Positions 1 through 8,902 of a DNA stretch of 64,000 bases are shown here, piece after piece. Under the pieces are notes generated by a model. The model searched no databases, was not told where the DNA came from, and saw only the letters and a program-made list of their open reading frames with translations. The first letter of the stretch is position 1. Each line of letters begins with the position of its first letter. Origin of the DNA: Flagellimonas pelagia (GTDB lineage: Bacteria > Bacteroidota > Bacteroidia > Flavobacteriales > Flavobacteriaceae); the NCBI RefSeq assembly GCF_003584135.1, contig NZ_QXFI01000029.1, positions 1 through 64,000 on the forward strand, in the 5' to 3' direction. The position numbers were made by a program, and so were the translations under genes.

Positions 1-240
1 GGCCTTGAGTTCTGTCTCGGCTACCTTGGCATTGAATTCGACCACCTTTCTTTTTTCCAAGGCATCACGTCTGCGTTTATATAGAAAATAACTTGCAATT
101 GAGATCAGTGCCAGAAGGATGGCCCCAGCCAAATAACCATTTTTGACGAGATGTTGCCGTTTGATTTCCTCCTCGGCCTCGGCCTGTTGCCTCTCCATTT
201 TGAACTGCATTTCCTTCCGGGTCAGCTCAGATTTTTTTTC
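1..240 (-). pseudogene. C-terminal continuation of the interrupted TPR sensor protein (runs off the window edge)
   Basis: Directly after the TAA at 241-243 the same reading frame stays open for 80 codons to the window edge. It encodes a charged coiled-coil stretch beginning EKKSELTRKEMQF, a single membrane helix (about residues 35-55 of this stretch, rich in A, L and I), a basic YKRRRD stop-transfer and the start of another coiled coil ending ELKA. This is the usual linker between the periplasmic TPR region and the cytosolic kinase of Bacteroidota TPR-type sensor histidine kinases (LytS/HisKA_3-like). The kinase itself would lie outside the window. The frame and content make it very likely that this and the next entry were one gene; whether the fragment is translated separately, for example from an internal ATG near 207, cannot be told. 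Confidence 0.7.
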
Positions 241-1197
241 TTAGCTCAACACACTGTCCTGAAGACGTACATGCTCTTTGTAAGCATGGAGGGCTTCTGC
301 CATTTCTCCTTCATGTTCGTATACCTCACTCAATACTTTCCAGGAATCCGCTTGCCATTCCACGGCTTCGATCTCTTGGGATAGGTCAAGGGCTTTCCTC
401 CCATTTAAGGCAGCCAAGTCATAGTTTTTCAATATGATATTGACCATTCCTATGCTGTTCAGGGCAGAAGCTTCAATGTATTTGTTCCCGATCTGGTGGG
501 CAAGATCCGCCGCCTCCTGATAATACAAGAGTGCCTTTGGGTAATCTTCGAGTTTTTTGTAAGCTAGGGCCAAGTTATTGGTAATGGCGGCCACAAAGAG
601 GTCATTTTCTTCCTGTTTGGACAATTTTAGGGCCTTTTCAAGATTGGCCACTCCTTCTTCATATTTTTTAGTGTCGTTGTAGATGATTGCAATGTTTGAC
701 AGTGCTTTTATTTCATCAGGGACATTGCCCAACTTTTGTGCAGAGGTCAAATAGGCTTCATAATTTTCCAAGGCCCTATCGTACTGTTTTAAATCGGCAA
801 AAATGTTTCCGATATTGCTCAACAACGACGCTTCAAGTGACCTGTCCCCTATGGATTCGGCAAGATGTTGCGCTTTTTGGTAGACATCCAGTGCGGCTAG
901 GTCGTCTCCCATAACATAATGCAGGTTTCCCTTCTGTCTCAATGCGTAACTCTCCCCCTTGATCCAATCTGTTTCGGAGGATATGGCAATGGCCTCATCT
1001 ACCAAAGGAAAAGCTTCCTTGGGATTGGAATAGGTCATTTCCCCAGCAGTTTTTATCAATAAAGAAACGCGGACAGAATCTTTTGCCGAATGGGTGGCCA
1101 ATTCCTGTTGTAACGAATCCAATACGCTTTGTTGGGAAATTCCCCAAAGGGGAAAGAGCAATAGGACTAAAAAGATCTTTTTAAAGGAATCTGGCAT
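241..1197 (-). CDS. TPR-repeat periplasmic sensor domain, N-terminal fragment of a sensor histidine kinase-like protein
   Basis: 318 residues with a signal peptide (hydrophobic core up to about residue 21, SQQS after it) followed by about six tetratricopeptide repeats, recognisable from repeated G/A/Y/A spacings such as A-xx-YQKAQHLAE, A-LENYEAYL, A-LLYYQEAA and A-HAYKEHV. In Bacteroidota such TPR arrays form the periplasmic sensing half of membrane sensor kinases. The reading frame ends at TAA (241-243) at the residue where intact relatives usually continue into an E/K-rich linker, and the continuation is present in frame beyond the stop. A -7 type promoter lies about 21 bases upstream. As it stands the product would be a soluble secreted TPR protein with no membrane anchor or output domain. 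Start ATG chosen because it gives a clean signal peptide. Confidence 0.75.
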   Translation of the reverse strand: MPDSFKKIFLVLLLFPLWGISQQSVLDSLQQELATHSAKDSVRVSLLIKTAGEMTYSNPKEAFPLVDEAIAISSETDWIKGESYALRQKGNLHYVMGDDLAALDVYQKAQHLAESIGDRSLEASLLSNIGNIFADLKQYDRALENYEAYLTSAQKLGNVPDEIKALSNIAIIYNDTKKYEEGVANLEKALKLSKQEENDLFVAAITNNLALAYKKLEDYPKALLYYQEAADLAHQIGNKYIEASALNSIGMVNIILKNYDLAALNGRKALDLSQEIEAVEWQADSWKVLSEVYEHEGEMAEALHAYKEHVRLQDSVLS

Positions 1198-1217
1198 GGC
1201 GGGTGATTGGTCAAAAC

Positions 1218-1225
1218 CAAATTTA
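1218..1225 (-). promoter_or_regulatory. -7 promoter element TAAATTTG for the TPR sensor gene
   Basis: On the minus strand the sequence TAAATTTG matches the Bacteroidota -7 consensus TAnnTTTG and lies about 20 bases before the ATG at 1197. No convincing -33 TTG at normal spacing was found, so this rests on the -7 match and its position. Confidence 0.4.
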
Positions 1226-1387
1226 AAGGTTTTGACTCAATATGCTGCCCCGTTCATTGTGTATTGCGGTAATTCAACAAAAGACAACGCTCATGTTCAT
1301 ATTTACAACGGTGAATAAGTGGTCGTGGCATAGGCTATGGGGAATATATAGCTTGGTGTTTTCTACGCACCATAACCATTTTATACT

Positions 1388-1927
1388 ATGAAAAAAATGC
1401 AGTTGTTTTTCCTTTCCATTTTTACACTTACCATGTTCACAAATTGTAATTCTGACGATGGCGATGAACCAGAGGATGGGAAATCCGGAAAGGTTGAGGG
1501 AATCATCCAGTTGTCCGGGGAGGAGACTGGGGTTTTGGGGACTTCTTTGACCGTAGGGAACATTGAGGTCGGAAATGCATCATTGACAGGAACGGACAAA
1601 TCTGTCATATTACTTTCCGATAATATTACAGTGGTAGATAACGAACTGGTCTATAGTAATGACCAGAGCGGTTTTGTGATCGTGGCTGCGGATTTTTCCA
1701 CTGGGGGGTCACCCGATATCGACAAGACCATTTCCATGACCATTGTAAAGAACGGGGAAGAATATCCACATGCGTGTTCCTCCCCCTATCAAGGATTCTT
1801 TATGGCCTGTGGAGATGGGTTTGAAGTTGATTTCGAAGCCAAAAAAGTCACTTTTGAAGGTACCACGGTAATCAATACCGATGATGACAAGCTTTTGACT
1901 ATGGATGGAGTGATAACGTGGGAGTAA
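1388..1927 (+). CDS. Hypothetical lipoprotein
   Basis: 179 residues. The N-terminus is a type II signal peptide with a lipobox-like MFTNC (Cys at about residue 20) followed by an acidic stretch (SDDGDEPEDG) that is typical of surface-routed Bacteroidota lipoproteins. The remainder is predicted mostly beta-strand with two cysteines in the C-terminal half (HACSSPYQGFFMACGDG) that could form a disulfide. I do not recognise the family. It lies only 9 bases upstream of the first of four tandem paralogues and on the same strand, so it may be the first gene of that operon, although it does not share their motifs. Confidence 0.75.
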   Translation: MKKMQLFFLSIFTLTMFTNCNSDDGDEPEDGKSGKVEGIIQLSGEETGVLGTSLTVGNIEVGNASLTGTDKSVILLSDNITVVDNELVYSNDQSGFVIVAADFSTGGSPDIDKTISMTIVKNGEEYPHACSSPYQGFFMACGDGFEVDFEAKKVTFEGTTVINTDDDKLLTMDGVITWE

Positions 1928-1936
1928 CGGTTCATA

Positions 1937-2956
1937 TTGAAGAAAATGATACATAAGATAAGTTTGGGGGTATTGTTGGCTATCTTGGGGTTGCTTGAAT
2001 TAGAGGCACAGGCCCCAAGTGCCAACAATCTGATTGTGTTCGATCCACCTTCCGAGAAGTTTGCTCCCGTTAAACTACAGGCCCATATGGGCCTTCCTCG
2101 GTTTGGGGCATTTAACAGTCATATGGTTAAGAATACGGGTGCCACGCCCGCGATGAGACCCGCACGGGGAAATGATGGGGCCCATGTGATGGAACAGAAC
2201 AAAAAGGAAAGAAACGGTCTCTTGAATTTTTCCATTTTGGTGGGGTTGAAATATTTGGAGCCCTTTATGAGTGATCTGGACCGCGGGCGTTTGACCGTGG
2301 CCAGTTCCAATACATCACAAGAACAACGGAATTCCGCATTTCTACAGCAGTTTTTACGGACCCAAGTCGGTCCGAATCTTTGTTTGGACAATGCCTGCAA
2401 CCAAACCAATCAAGGAAAAAACGAGTTTGAGAGGCTTCGCAATTATACCTCTTTTGTTGAGGTATGTTTGGAGCCACTTCAAAGGTGGGGCCAATCGTTT
2501 TTCAAAAATGATGAAATGGTAGGATACCATGTATCCACACTTCATGTTGGAAGGGGGTATGACTTTGACAAATTAGGGTATTGGGTAGGACATTATCTTA
2601 ATCTGAACGATGTTTTTACCCCAAAGCAAGGTGGGGCCAAAAGAGTGGTCTTCGAGCCTGTTGCGGCATATGAGCATGAACTTTTGAAGAAAATCAACGG
2701 AAAGAACAATCTTCAATTTTTTCTCAAAATCGACGAACAGACCGCCGAACGGTTCTTGAAGGAAGACATCAACCGGTTGTATTTGGTGAAGAAGATAAAA
2801 TTGAAACGTTCGGGCAAACCGATGGCCTTTCCTTATGACCCTGTGGAGTTCAACTATTCCCATGTGGACAGCGATGTGGAAATTTATGAGGACGAAGCCC
2901 TTACAGAACATTTTATGACGCTTTCCCTTGCCAACCTCACGTTAAAAACCAATTGA
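1937..2956 (+). CDS. Secreted protein, tandem paralogue family member 1
   Basis: 339 residues with a signal peptide ending near LEAQA. It shares with the next three genes an N-terminal FDPP/K-x-P segment, a GLPRFGA-type motif (about residue 52), a segment F-E-x-LRNYTSFVE followed by RWGQSFF, a YDFDKLGYWVG motif and a C-terminal EIYEDEALTEHF segment. Function unknown; no catalytic motif is obvious. The TTG at 1937 gives MKKMIHK, a typical signal peptide start; an ATG at 1946 is the alternative and only shortens the n-region by three residues. It has a CxxxxC pair near the middle. Spacing to the next gene is 3 bases, so co-transcription is very likely. Confidence 0.8.
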   Translation: MKKMIHKISLGVLLAILGLLELEAQAPSANNLIVFDPPSEKFAPVKLQAHMGLPRFGAFNSHMVKNTGATPAMRPARGNDGAHVMEQNKKERNGLLNFSILVGLKYLEPFMSDLDRGRLTVASSNTSQEQRNSAFLQQFLRTQVGPNLCLDNACNQTNQGKNEFERLRNYTSFVEVCLEPLQRWGQSFFKNDEMVGYHVSTLHVGRGYDFDKLGYWVGHYLNLNDVFTPKQGGAKRVVFEPVAAYEHELLKKINGKNNLQFFLKIDEQTAERFLKEDINRLYLVKKIKLKRSGKPMAFPYDPVEFNYSHVDSDVEIYEDEALTEHFMTLSLANLTLKTN

Positions 2957-2959
2957 TCT

Positions 2960-3991
2960 ATGAAGAATTTGCTTTTTGTAATTATAATAATTGTTTGCCA
3001 AGGAGTAGGGTGGGGCCAACCAATGGAAAAGGTTTTTGATCCACCCAGTACCGATTTTATTTCCCTATCCTTACAGACCCACAAAGGGAAGCTCCGCTTT
3101 GGGGTACAGGATGAATATTTTGTGAAGGCCGATGGCACCTATATAAGCTCTAGGGAAGAAGGGTATTTTGAAATGGACAAACGGTCCAGCCACCATATGG
3201 CCAGTAAGCACGCCTTTATGGAGCTTTTGAAGATGAGGTTTAAGGAAGACATGTTTGCGGTAATGGACAAAGATCTTTTTACCGAACGAAAGCAAAATAT
3301 GTATGAGGAAGAGTTGAAATCCCTCACCGCCCAGCAGCATGTACTGGCCTTGGCAAATGCATTGTGCAATACACAACAGTTGATTCGGTTTTTCTGCAAC
3401 CCAAAAGAAGAGGATTGTGTTTCCGGGTTTCCACAAGAAGGGTATTACAACGAACCAAGGAACCAAAGGCCATGGGGAGGCAGGGGGGCTTCGGAGTTTC
3501 AGAAATTGCGTGCGTATACCGCTTTTGTGAAGGAAAAATTTCCCATGTTAGAAAAGTGGGCAAAGACCCTTTATACAGACAATACCTTGGAGGGATACTA
3601 TGTGGCCCGAACCAATTTGGGCACCTACGATTTTAAGGATGGGGGTTATTGGTTCAATACCAATCAATTTTACAACACTGGCTTTTTGTTACATTGGTAT
3701 GGACTTCAACCATCCAACTCCACCGAAAGAAATTTGATGCATCCCAATGGCACTTCTATCCTCTTCAAAATGTCTCCGGAAGAGGCAGAGCACTTTTCTG
3801 AAAAGCACCAATACCTCTATTTGGTGTTGGATGTGACCGGCTACCTGAATGGAGTGGAAAATTATCGTGCAGATCAGCTCAAGACCACCTTCAGTTTGAA
3901 CAGCCCTGTCATAGAACTGTACTCGGATGATGGCCTTACCCAAAAAGTGGGGGAAATAGACATCAATTCCATGGTGTCCAAAACCAGATAA
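2960..3991 (+). CDS. Secreted protein, tandem paralogue family member 2
   Basis: 343 residues with a signal peptide (MKNLLFVIIIIV core, cleavage near GWGQP). It shares the family landmarks: FDPPSTDF, KLRFG, a helical region with F-x-ELLKMRFKEDMF, a cysteine-containing segment (FFCNPKEEDC), WGG-x-GASEFQKLRAYTAF, KWAKTLY, YDFKDGGYWF, and a C-terminal ELYSDDGLTQKVGEIDI. Closest in this array to members 3 and 4 over the WGG and C-terminal segments. No known domain recognised. It starts 3 bases after member 1 and ends 10 bases before member 3. Confidence 0.8.
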   Translation: MKNLLFVIIIIVCQGVGWGQPMEKVFDPPSTDFISLSLQTHKGKLRFGVQDEYFVKADGTYISSREEGYFEMDKRSSHHMASKHAFMELLKMRFKEDMFAVMDKDLFTERKQNMYEEELKSLTAQQHVLALANALCNTQQLIRFFCNPKEEDCVSGFPQEGYYNEPRNQRPWGGRGASEFQKLRAYTAFVKEKFPMLEKWAKTLYTDNTLEGYYVARTNLGTYDFKDGGYWFNTNQFYNTGFLLHWYGLQPSNSTERNLMHPNGTSILFKMSPEEAEHFSEKHQYLYLVLDVTGYLNGVENYRADQLKTTFSLNSPVIELYSDDGLTQKVGEIDINSMVSKTR

Positions 3992-4001
3992 AATCTAAGC
4001 T

Positions 4002-5195
4002 ATGAAAATGAAAGATATAAAAACCAAATCCATATTGCTTGTTGCGGTTTTTGGTCTGTTGGCGCCAATCTCGGTCCAAGGACAGTTTTTAAAAAAACTG
4101 AAAAAGAATGTGGAGGATAAAATCGTAAATAAGGCCAGTGAAAAAACCGATGAGTTATTGAATGGGGAAGGGGAAAAGACATCGGCTCCAGAAAAAGAGA
4201 AACCAAGTCCAAAGACTGGGCCTGCATCAACAAACAAAACATCCCCAAACAGCATACCGATAGGAAATCAAACCCAGAATAAATCGCCTGAAATTAAGGA
4301 CGATAATATTATCACCTATAAGGCCCCCAACAAGGATTTTATGGATGTGGTCATACAATCTCACAAGGGACTTCCCCGCTATGGAGATGTTTATTATCAT
4401 AGGGGGGTTACGGCCCCGACCCATAGCAAAGCCTATCGGGCACTCTTGGAACTTAAATTTATGGAAGACCTTTTCAAGGATATGGACCGGTCAAAACTCA
4501 CTTCATACAATTATGCGGACAATGACCTTAAGGCAAAGAACTCCAATAAGGCCCAACATCATTTGTTGATGCTCGCAAAGGATGTTTTTTCGGATGAAAA
4601 TATGCAAGAATACTTTTGTGACCCCGAAGCAAAGGCCCCGTGTAATTTTACCAATGCCGTGGGTGAACGAACCATTGTACCTAGCTGGGGAGGGACACGG
4701 AACAATGAATTTGCCCAAAATCGCAGTTACTCCAAGTTTATCAAGAATCATTTTGAGACCCTTCGGGATTGGAGTGAAACATTCTATGAAAATGGAAGCC
4801 AAGTCGCCTACTTCGTGGCTAGGGGAGCGGTAGCTGAAAAATATGATTTTAAGGATAAAGGCTATTGGATTGGCAATATATTCTCCATAGGAGGGGACTT
4901 TATACTTCATAATTCCAATTTTTTGGCCTACTCTGAGAATGAAAAAACCTTGAAGAACACATCAAAAAAGGTTTTTTTGTCCGTAGACCCAACAGCGGCC
5001 AAAGAATTTAACCTCCAATCCAGATCACCCGTATTTGTGGTGTTCAAGGTGAAGGTGACACCTCGTATTACAAATCCTACCCATGTGGATTGGGAGTTTG
5101 AGTTGGAAAGTACAACAATGGAGTTTTATAAGGATGCCCCCCTAACCAAAAAAATGGGAGAGGTGGATATGAAGACCGTTAAATTTAAAGATTGA
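4002..5195 (+). CDS. Secreted protein, tandem paralogue family member 3
   Basis: 397 residues. After the signal peptide (cleavage near VQGQ) it carries a Lys/Glu-rich amphipathic segment (FLKKLKKNVEDKIVNKASEK) and a Pro/Lys/Ser-rich low-complexity linker to about residue 95, both absent from members 1 and 2 but shared with member 4. The conserved core then begins: YKAPNKDFMDVVIQSHKGLP, FCDPEAKAPC, WGG-x-RNNEFAQNRSYSKF, DWSETFY, YDFKDKGYWIG and EFYKDAPLTKKMGEVDM. Unknown function. Downstream neighbour follows after 4 bases. An ATG at 4008 is an alternative start. Confidence 0.8.
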   Translation: MKMKDIKTKSILLVAVFGLLAPISVQGQFLKKLKKNVEDKIVNKASEKTDELLNGEGEKTSAPEKEKPSPKTGPASTNKTSPNSIPIGNQTQNKSPEIKDDNIITYKAPNKDFMDVVIQSHKGLPRYGDVYYHRGVTAPTHSKAYRALLELKFMEDLFKDMDRSKLTSYNYADNDLKAKNSNKAQHHLLMLAKDVFSDENMQEYFCDPEAKAPCNFTNAVGERTIVPSWGGTRNNEFAQNRSYSKFIKNHFETLRDWSETFYENGSQVAYFVARGAVAEKYDFKDKGYWIGNIFSIGGDFILHNSNFLAYSENEKTLKNTSKKVFLSVDPTAAKEFNLQSRSPVFVVFKVKVTPRITNPTHVDWEFELESTTMEFYKDAPLTKKMGEVDMKTVKFKD

Positions 5196-5199
5196 TCAA

Positions 5200-6447
5200 A
5201 TGAAATGTAATCGTACGAAACAAGTTTTATGGATTGTAGGGGTATTGCTGATGACATTGCCTCAGAACATGAACGGTCAGTTTTTTAAAAAATTGAAGCA
5301 GCAGGCCGAGGAAAAAATAATTAAAAAGGCCGATAAGAAAGTGGGTGATATTTTGGATGGGAAACAAGATTCGGCGAATGGAACGAATACGCAAACTGAG
5401 GCCATAACACTACCCGAGGCCCAAAAAACAGAGCAAAAAGCTACACAACAGAATACCGCCATAGCTTACAATGAGGATGATTACCTGGTTTATAAATCCC
5501 CTAACCAAGCCTTTAAGGATATTGTGGTTCAGAAATTCAAGGGCCTTCCCCGATTTGGGGCCATAGATTCCTATATGATGCAGGACAATCCCAAAAAAGT
5601 GGACCTTTCCAAGGAAGCCGGTGAAAAAAGGAATCTGACGGGTACCGGGTATGCTGGGTTTGCCCACTTGGTGCGTATCCATAGTTTGAAGGAGCATTTT
5701 AAGGTGATGGACAGGACTGCCCTAACGCAGCAGACAAAAGGAAAGATCATTGAGGAAGAAGCAAAGTCGAGCTTGGCCCAAAAAGTATTGAAGGAATTTG
5801 CATTTGATATGGGAACCGATGCCCTGAAAAAGGAATATTTTATGAACGATTGGAGCGGAACCGGTAAGAGTGCCTTGGTCCGTGAATGGGGAGGTCACCA
5901 AGCGGACGATTTTACGGAGAATGAGCGGTATGTATCTTTTGTAGAAAAGTATCTGGATATCATTTTAAAATGGAGCAAAAGCTTTTTTAGTGATGGAACC
6001 GAGGATTTTCAATTGGTCCATGCCATAAAGTTCCAAGGCCAATATGATTTTGACAAAGGAGGTTTTTGGATACGGTTACCTATCAAAAGACCCCCATTTG
6101 GGGTTTCCTCAGTGGAATATTTTGGTGAATTCCTACCTAATACGCCATATGGGCAACAGTTTTTCAATAAAACCGAACAAGTGGATTACATCAATGGGGA
6201 TGTATTGTTCAAAATGGGCCCCGATAAAGCCGAAGCCTTGATTAATGATAAAACTGTGCTGCTACAGATGACCATGAAGGTCAGGTCTGTTTTTAAGGGT
6301 TTTGACAAGGCTAATCCTTTTGTCTATAGCGCCAATTATACCTACCATTTTTTAGACCCCATCCTAGAACTGTATTCGGATGCCCAACTGACCAAGAAGA
6401 TAGGGGAGATTGATTTGGAAAGGTTATATTTCAAAGGCCAAGAATAA
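5200..6447 (+). CDS. Secreted protein, tandem paralogue family member 4
   Basis: 415 residues, same architecture as member 3: signal peptide (cleavage near MNGQ), amphipathic basic segment (FFKKLKQQAEEKIIKKADKK), low-complexity linker rich in Thr, Gln and Glu to about residue 85, then the conserved core with YKSPNQAFKDIVVQKFKGLP, RFGAIDSYM, EWGGHQADDFTENERYVSF, KWSKSFF, YDFDKGGFWIR and ELYSDAQLTKKIGEIDL. It lacks the CxxxxC pair of members 2 and 3. Last gene of the array; about 0.9 kb of non-coding sequence follows. Confidence 0.8.
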   Translation: MKCNRTKQVLWIVGVLLMTLPQNMNGQFFKKLKQQAEEKIIKKADKKVGDILDGKQDSANGTNTQTEAITLPEAQKTEQKATQQNTAIAYNEDDYLVYKSPNQAFKDIVVQKFKGLPRFGAIDSYMMQDNPKKVDLSKEAGEKRNLTGTGYAGFAHLVRIHSLKEHFKVMDRTALTQQTKGKIIEEEAKSSLAQKVLKEFAFDMGTDALKKEYFMNDWSGTGKSALVREWGGHQADDFTENERYVSFVEKYLDIILKWSKSFFSDGTEDFQLVHAIKFQGQYDFDKGGFWIRLPIKRPPFGVSSVEYFGEFLPNTPYGQQFFNKTEQVDYINGDVLFKMGPDKAEALINDKTVLLQMTMKVRSVFKGFDKANPFVYSANYTYHFLDPILELYSDAQLTKKIGEIDLERLYFKGQE

Positions 6448-6973
6448 TAAAGTCTTTTGTGAACTACAGGTAGATGGGGCGGATAATGAGGACCACCAGG
6501 AACGGTTAATTTGAACCATCTTAATATTTTACTTTAGATGAAGCGGGACATTTACTTATATGTAATTTCACTGTACTCTATTTTTTCCGGTTTTGGTGGT
6601 ATACCATGACTGTTTTTTGCATTTTAAATGAACATTGACAATATCCGGTCTATTCCAAATGAATTTTTGCATCCGAAATTTTTACTTTCTGGTATTATAC
6701 CACATGGTAAAATGAGATTCATGTTCCGTAATGGAAGCTATATGATGCTGTTTCTTTTGGAATCTTAGCTTCGAGTGGAAAAATATAGGAGGGACGTTTT
6801 ACAATAGGGATTGATGGTACAACCATGTTCATACCATGATTTCCCATTTTTGGGGAGGAAATTCTTCACACTTGGATTACTTAACAAGTATTTTTTTTAT
6901 TAGTAAGTAAACCCAACACAAACTGAAACAGGATTTTAAAAGAGTTACGAGGATAAAGAAACATTCAAGAACT

Positions 6974-7009
6974 GTATGCGCTTTTGTATGCGGTATCGTA
7001 TGCGCTTTT
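6974..7009. repeat. Three tandem 12-bp repeats with a distant inverted copy
   Basis: GTATGCGCTTTT, GTATGCGGTATC and GTATGCGCTTTT lie end to end (6974-6985, 6986-6997, 6998-7009). The reverse complement of the middle unit recurs with one difference at 7281-7291 (gtaccgcatac), close to the initiator tRNA. Such arrays resemble recombinase arm-type sites, but no integrase gene is in the window. Confidence 0.55.
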
Positions 7010-7188
7010 ATGACCTGAAATTATTGTTTTCATTCATATATAGTTGATAATAAATTGATTATAGTGTATTCATGTGATTAGGGGTCGTCGGGTCGGGCGA
7101 AACGAGGAGGAGTAAGAAGGGGAGTAGTGTTGCTTAGATGTTTTATTAAACATCTGATAATCAATTTATTGATGATTTTCTGAAGAAT

Positions 7189-7221
7189 TGGATTCCTATA
7201 TCGGACCTTCGGGTTGTGAGC
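7189..7221 (-). repeat. tRNA-like relic matching the neighbouring tRNA-fMet anticodon arm
   Basis: The 18 bases gaccttcgggttgtgagc (7204-7221) match 17 of 18 bases of the tRNA at 7380-7397, at a constant offset of 176 bases. Extending without gaps to 7189 adds a match to the T-loop GAGTCCA (tggattc against tggactc) but the T-stem is lost. It is read in the same orientation as the tRNA. It could be a decayed duplicate or the scar of an att site. Confidence 0.5.
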
Positions 7222-7307
7222 GTGTTATTAAATGATTGAAAATCAGTTAATTGACATGATTTCAATATCAAAACAATACGGTACCGCATACGGAATTTTC
7301 TAAAATA

Positions 7308-7350
7308 AAAAACCTGATTCTAAACATAAAACGCTTAAAATCAGGTTTTT
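7308..7350 (-). terminator. Intrinsic terminator of the tRNA-fMet gene
   Basis: A perfect 12-bp inverted repeat (aaaaacctgatt at 7308-7319, aatcaggttttt at 7339-7350) separated by 19 bases lies just downstream of the tRNA on the minus strand and ends in a U-run. Confidence 0.75.
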
Positions 7351-7354
7351 ATAG

Positions 7355-7427
<73 letters not shown>

Positions 7428-7540
7428 ATGTGGACGGCAAATATACAACGGTTTTCTGATCATTTCCAAACTAAAAGTAATATTCCTGTTTCATTGGGGA
7501 CTATCCAGCCTAAAATCCATAAATTCGGGATTTTGACTTT

Positions 7541-8902
7541 ATGGAAAGTATCAACGATTTTCTGACCACTATTTTACCCTATACGGAATGGCCCATGTTC
7601 ATCCTTCTTATAGGTGGTGGACTCTTTTTGGTTTTCTACTCCAAGTTTGTTCCCTATCGCTACTTTGGGCATGCTCTTGCCGTAGTATCGGGAAAGTACG
7701 ATGATAAAAATGCCAAAGGGGATGTAAGTTCGTTTCAGGCCTTGTCCGCAGCCGTGGCTGCAACAGTTGGTTTGGGCAATATATCTGGAGTGGCCATTGC
7801 CATCCATGATGGGGGACCGGGCGTTGTTTTTTGGATTTGGATGACAGCACTTTTGGGTATGGGCATTAAATTTTACTCCGGTAGCTTGGCCATTATGTTC
7901 CGTGGAACGGATTCAGAGGGTAAACTACAAGGGGGCCCCATGTTCTACATTACCAAAGGAATGGGAAATTGGGCAAGACCCATGGCCGTATTTTTTAGTA
8001 TTTGCGGAATGTTCGGGTTTTTGGGAGTGTTTACCGCCAATCAGTTTACCGAAGCGTTTATGGGAGTGGTCAAACCACACGAAACCTTGTTGGTCACCAG
8101 CGAATATAATTGGAAGTTGGCCATTGGGTTCTTTTTGGCCATCGTTACCTCCGGGGTCATTTTTGGGGGATTGAACAAAATCGCCAAAGTGGCATCCGCC
8201 ATTGTGCCCTTTATGGTGGGGGTTTACCTATTGGCCGTAATTTTTGTGATGGCCAGCAATGCAGGTGATATTTTCCCTGCCCTTAAAATGATTTTTGTGG
8301 AAGCATGGAATTTTGATACCATGGTAACCGGAGGTTTTTGGGGATTGGTGATCATCGGGGTCCGAAGGGCCATGTTCTCCAATGAGGCGGGGTTGGGTAG
8401 CGCACCCATGTACCACGGCCAATCCCGTAATGATGAGCCAACCAAGGAAGGCCTTGTGGCCATGTTGGGCCCGTTTATAGATACCATCATGGTATGTACC
8501 TTTACCGCAGTGGTCATTATTTTGAGCGGAGCCTATTTGGAAGATGGTAGCGGCATCACCATGACCATGTCCGCTTTTGAAAAAACATTGTATGGCATTG
8601 GGGATACCTTGTTGATGGTCATCGTGGCCGCTTTTGCACTTTCAACCCTGTTTACCTATTCCTATTACGGGGTGAAGAGCCTTTCGTTTTTGACCAACCC
8701 TAAAATTGGCAAATGGTATAATGTATTTTTCGTGGTCATGATCGTATTTGCAGCGGTGGCCTCCTTACAACTCGTGAAAAATCTTATCGACCTATCTTAT
8801 GCCTTAATGGTGATACCGAATATGATCGCGGTGTTGTATCTTTCGCCCAAGGTAAACGCAGCCTCCAAAGAATATTTTCAAAAAATGAAGAAAGGTGCAT
8901 AG
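7541..8902 (+). CDS. Sodium:alanine/glycine symporter (AGCS family)
   Basis: 453 residues, about 10-11 membrane helices. The family signature FQALSAAVAATVGLGNISGV lies at about residues 67-86, followed by GGPG and FWIWMTALLGMGIKFYSG, as in AlsT/DagA-type symporters that import alanine or glycine with Na+ or H+ across the inner membrane. The second signature region FSNEAGLGSAP is present at about residue 280. Length is normal for the family. It overlaps the GTG start of era by 8 bases, so translation of the two may be coupled. Substrate preference cannot be read from sequence. Confidence 0.92.
   Translation: MESINDFLTTILPYTEWPMFILLIGGGLFLVFYSKFVPYRYFGHALAVVSGKYDDKNAKGDVSSFQALSAAVAATVGLGNISGVAIAIHDGGPGVVFWIWMTALLGMGIKFYSGSLAIMFRGTDSEGKLQGGPMFYITKGMGNWARPMAVFFSICGMFGFLGVFTANQFTEAFMGVVKPHETLLVTSEYNWKLAIGFFLAIVTSGVIFGGLNKIAKVASAIVPFMVGVYLLAVIFVMASNAGDIFPALKMIFVEAWNFDTMVTGGFWGLVIIGVRRAMFSNEAGLGSAPMYHGQSRNDEPTKEGLVAMLGPFIDTIMVCTFTAVVIILSGAYLEDGSGITMTMSAFEKTLYGIGDTLLMVIVAAFALSTLFTYSYYGVKSLSFLTNPKIGKWYNVFFVVMIVFAAVASLQLVKNLIDLSYALMVIPNMIAVLYLSPKVNAASKEYFQKMKKGA

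Larger units (their letters stand above)
6448..7307. other. Long intergenic stretch with small repeats, no credible gene
   Basis: No reading frame with a signal peptide, family motif or normal codon use is visible. It is AT-rich except for a purine-rich G-heavy patch around 7080-7130. It contains several ACCATG/CATGGT palindromic motifs around 6600, 6700 and 6825-6840, an 8-bp hairpin agatgttt/aaacatct at 7138-7157, a triple 12-bp repeat at 6974-7009 and a tRNA-like relic at 7189-7221. No clear terminator was found behind the paralogue operon. Confidence 0.5.

Noticed and set aside
1094..1318. 74-residue + strand ORF
   Set aside because: Antisense to the TPR gene start; random composition.
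7203..7222. Second functional tRNA
   Set aside because: Only the anticodon arm and a few T-loop bases match; no acceptor stem or T-stem can be formed.
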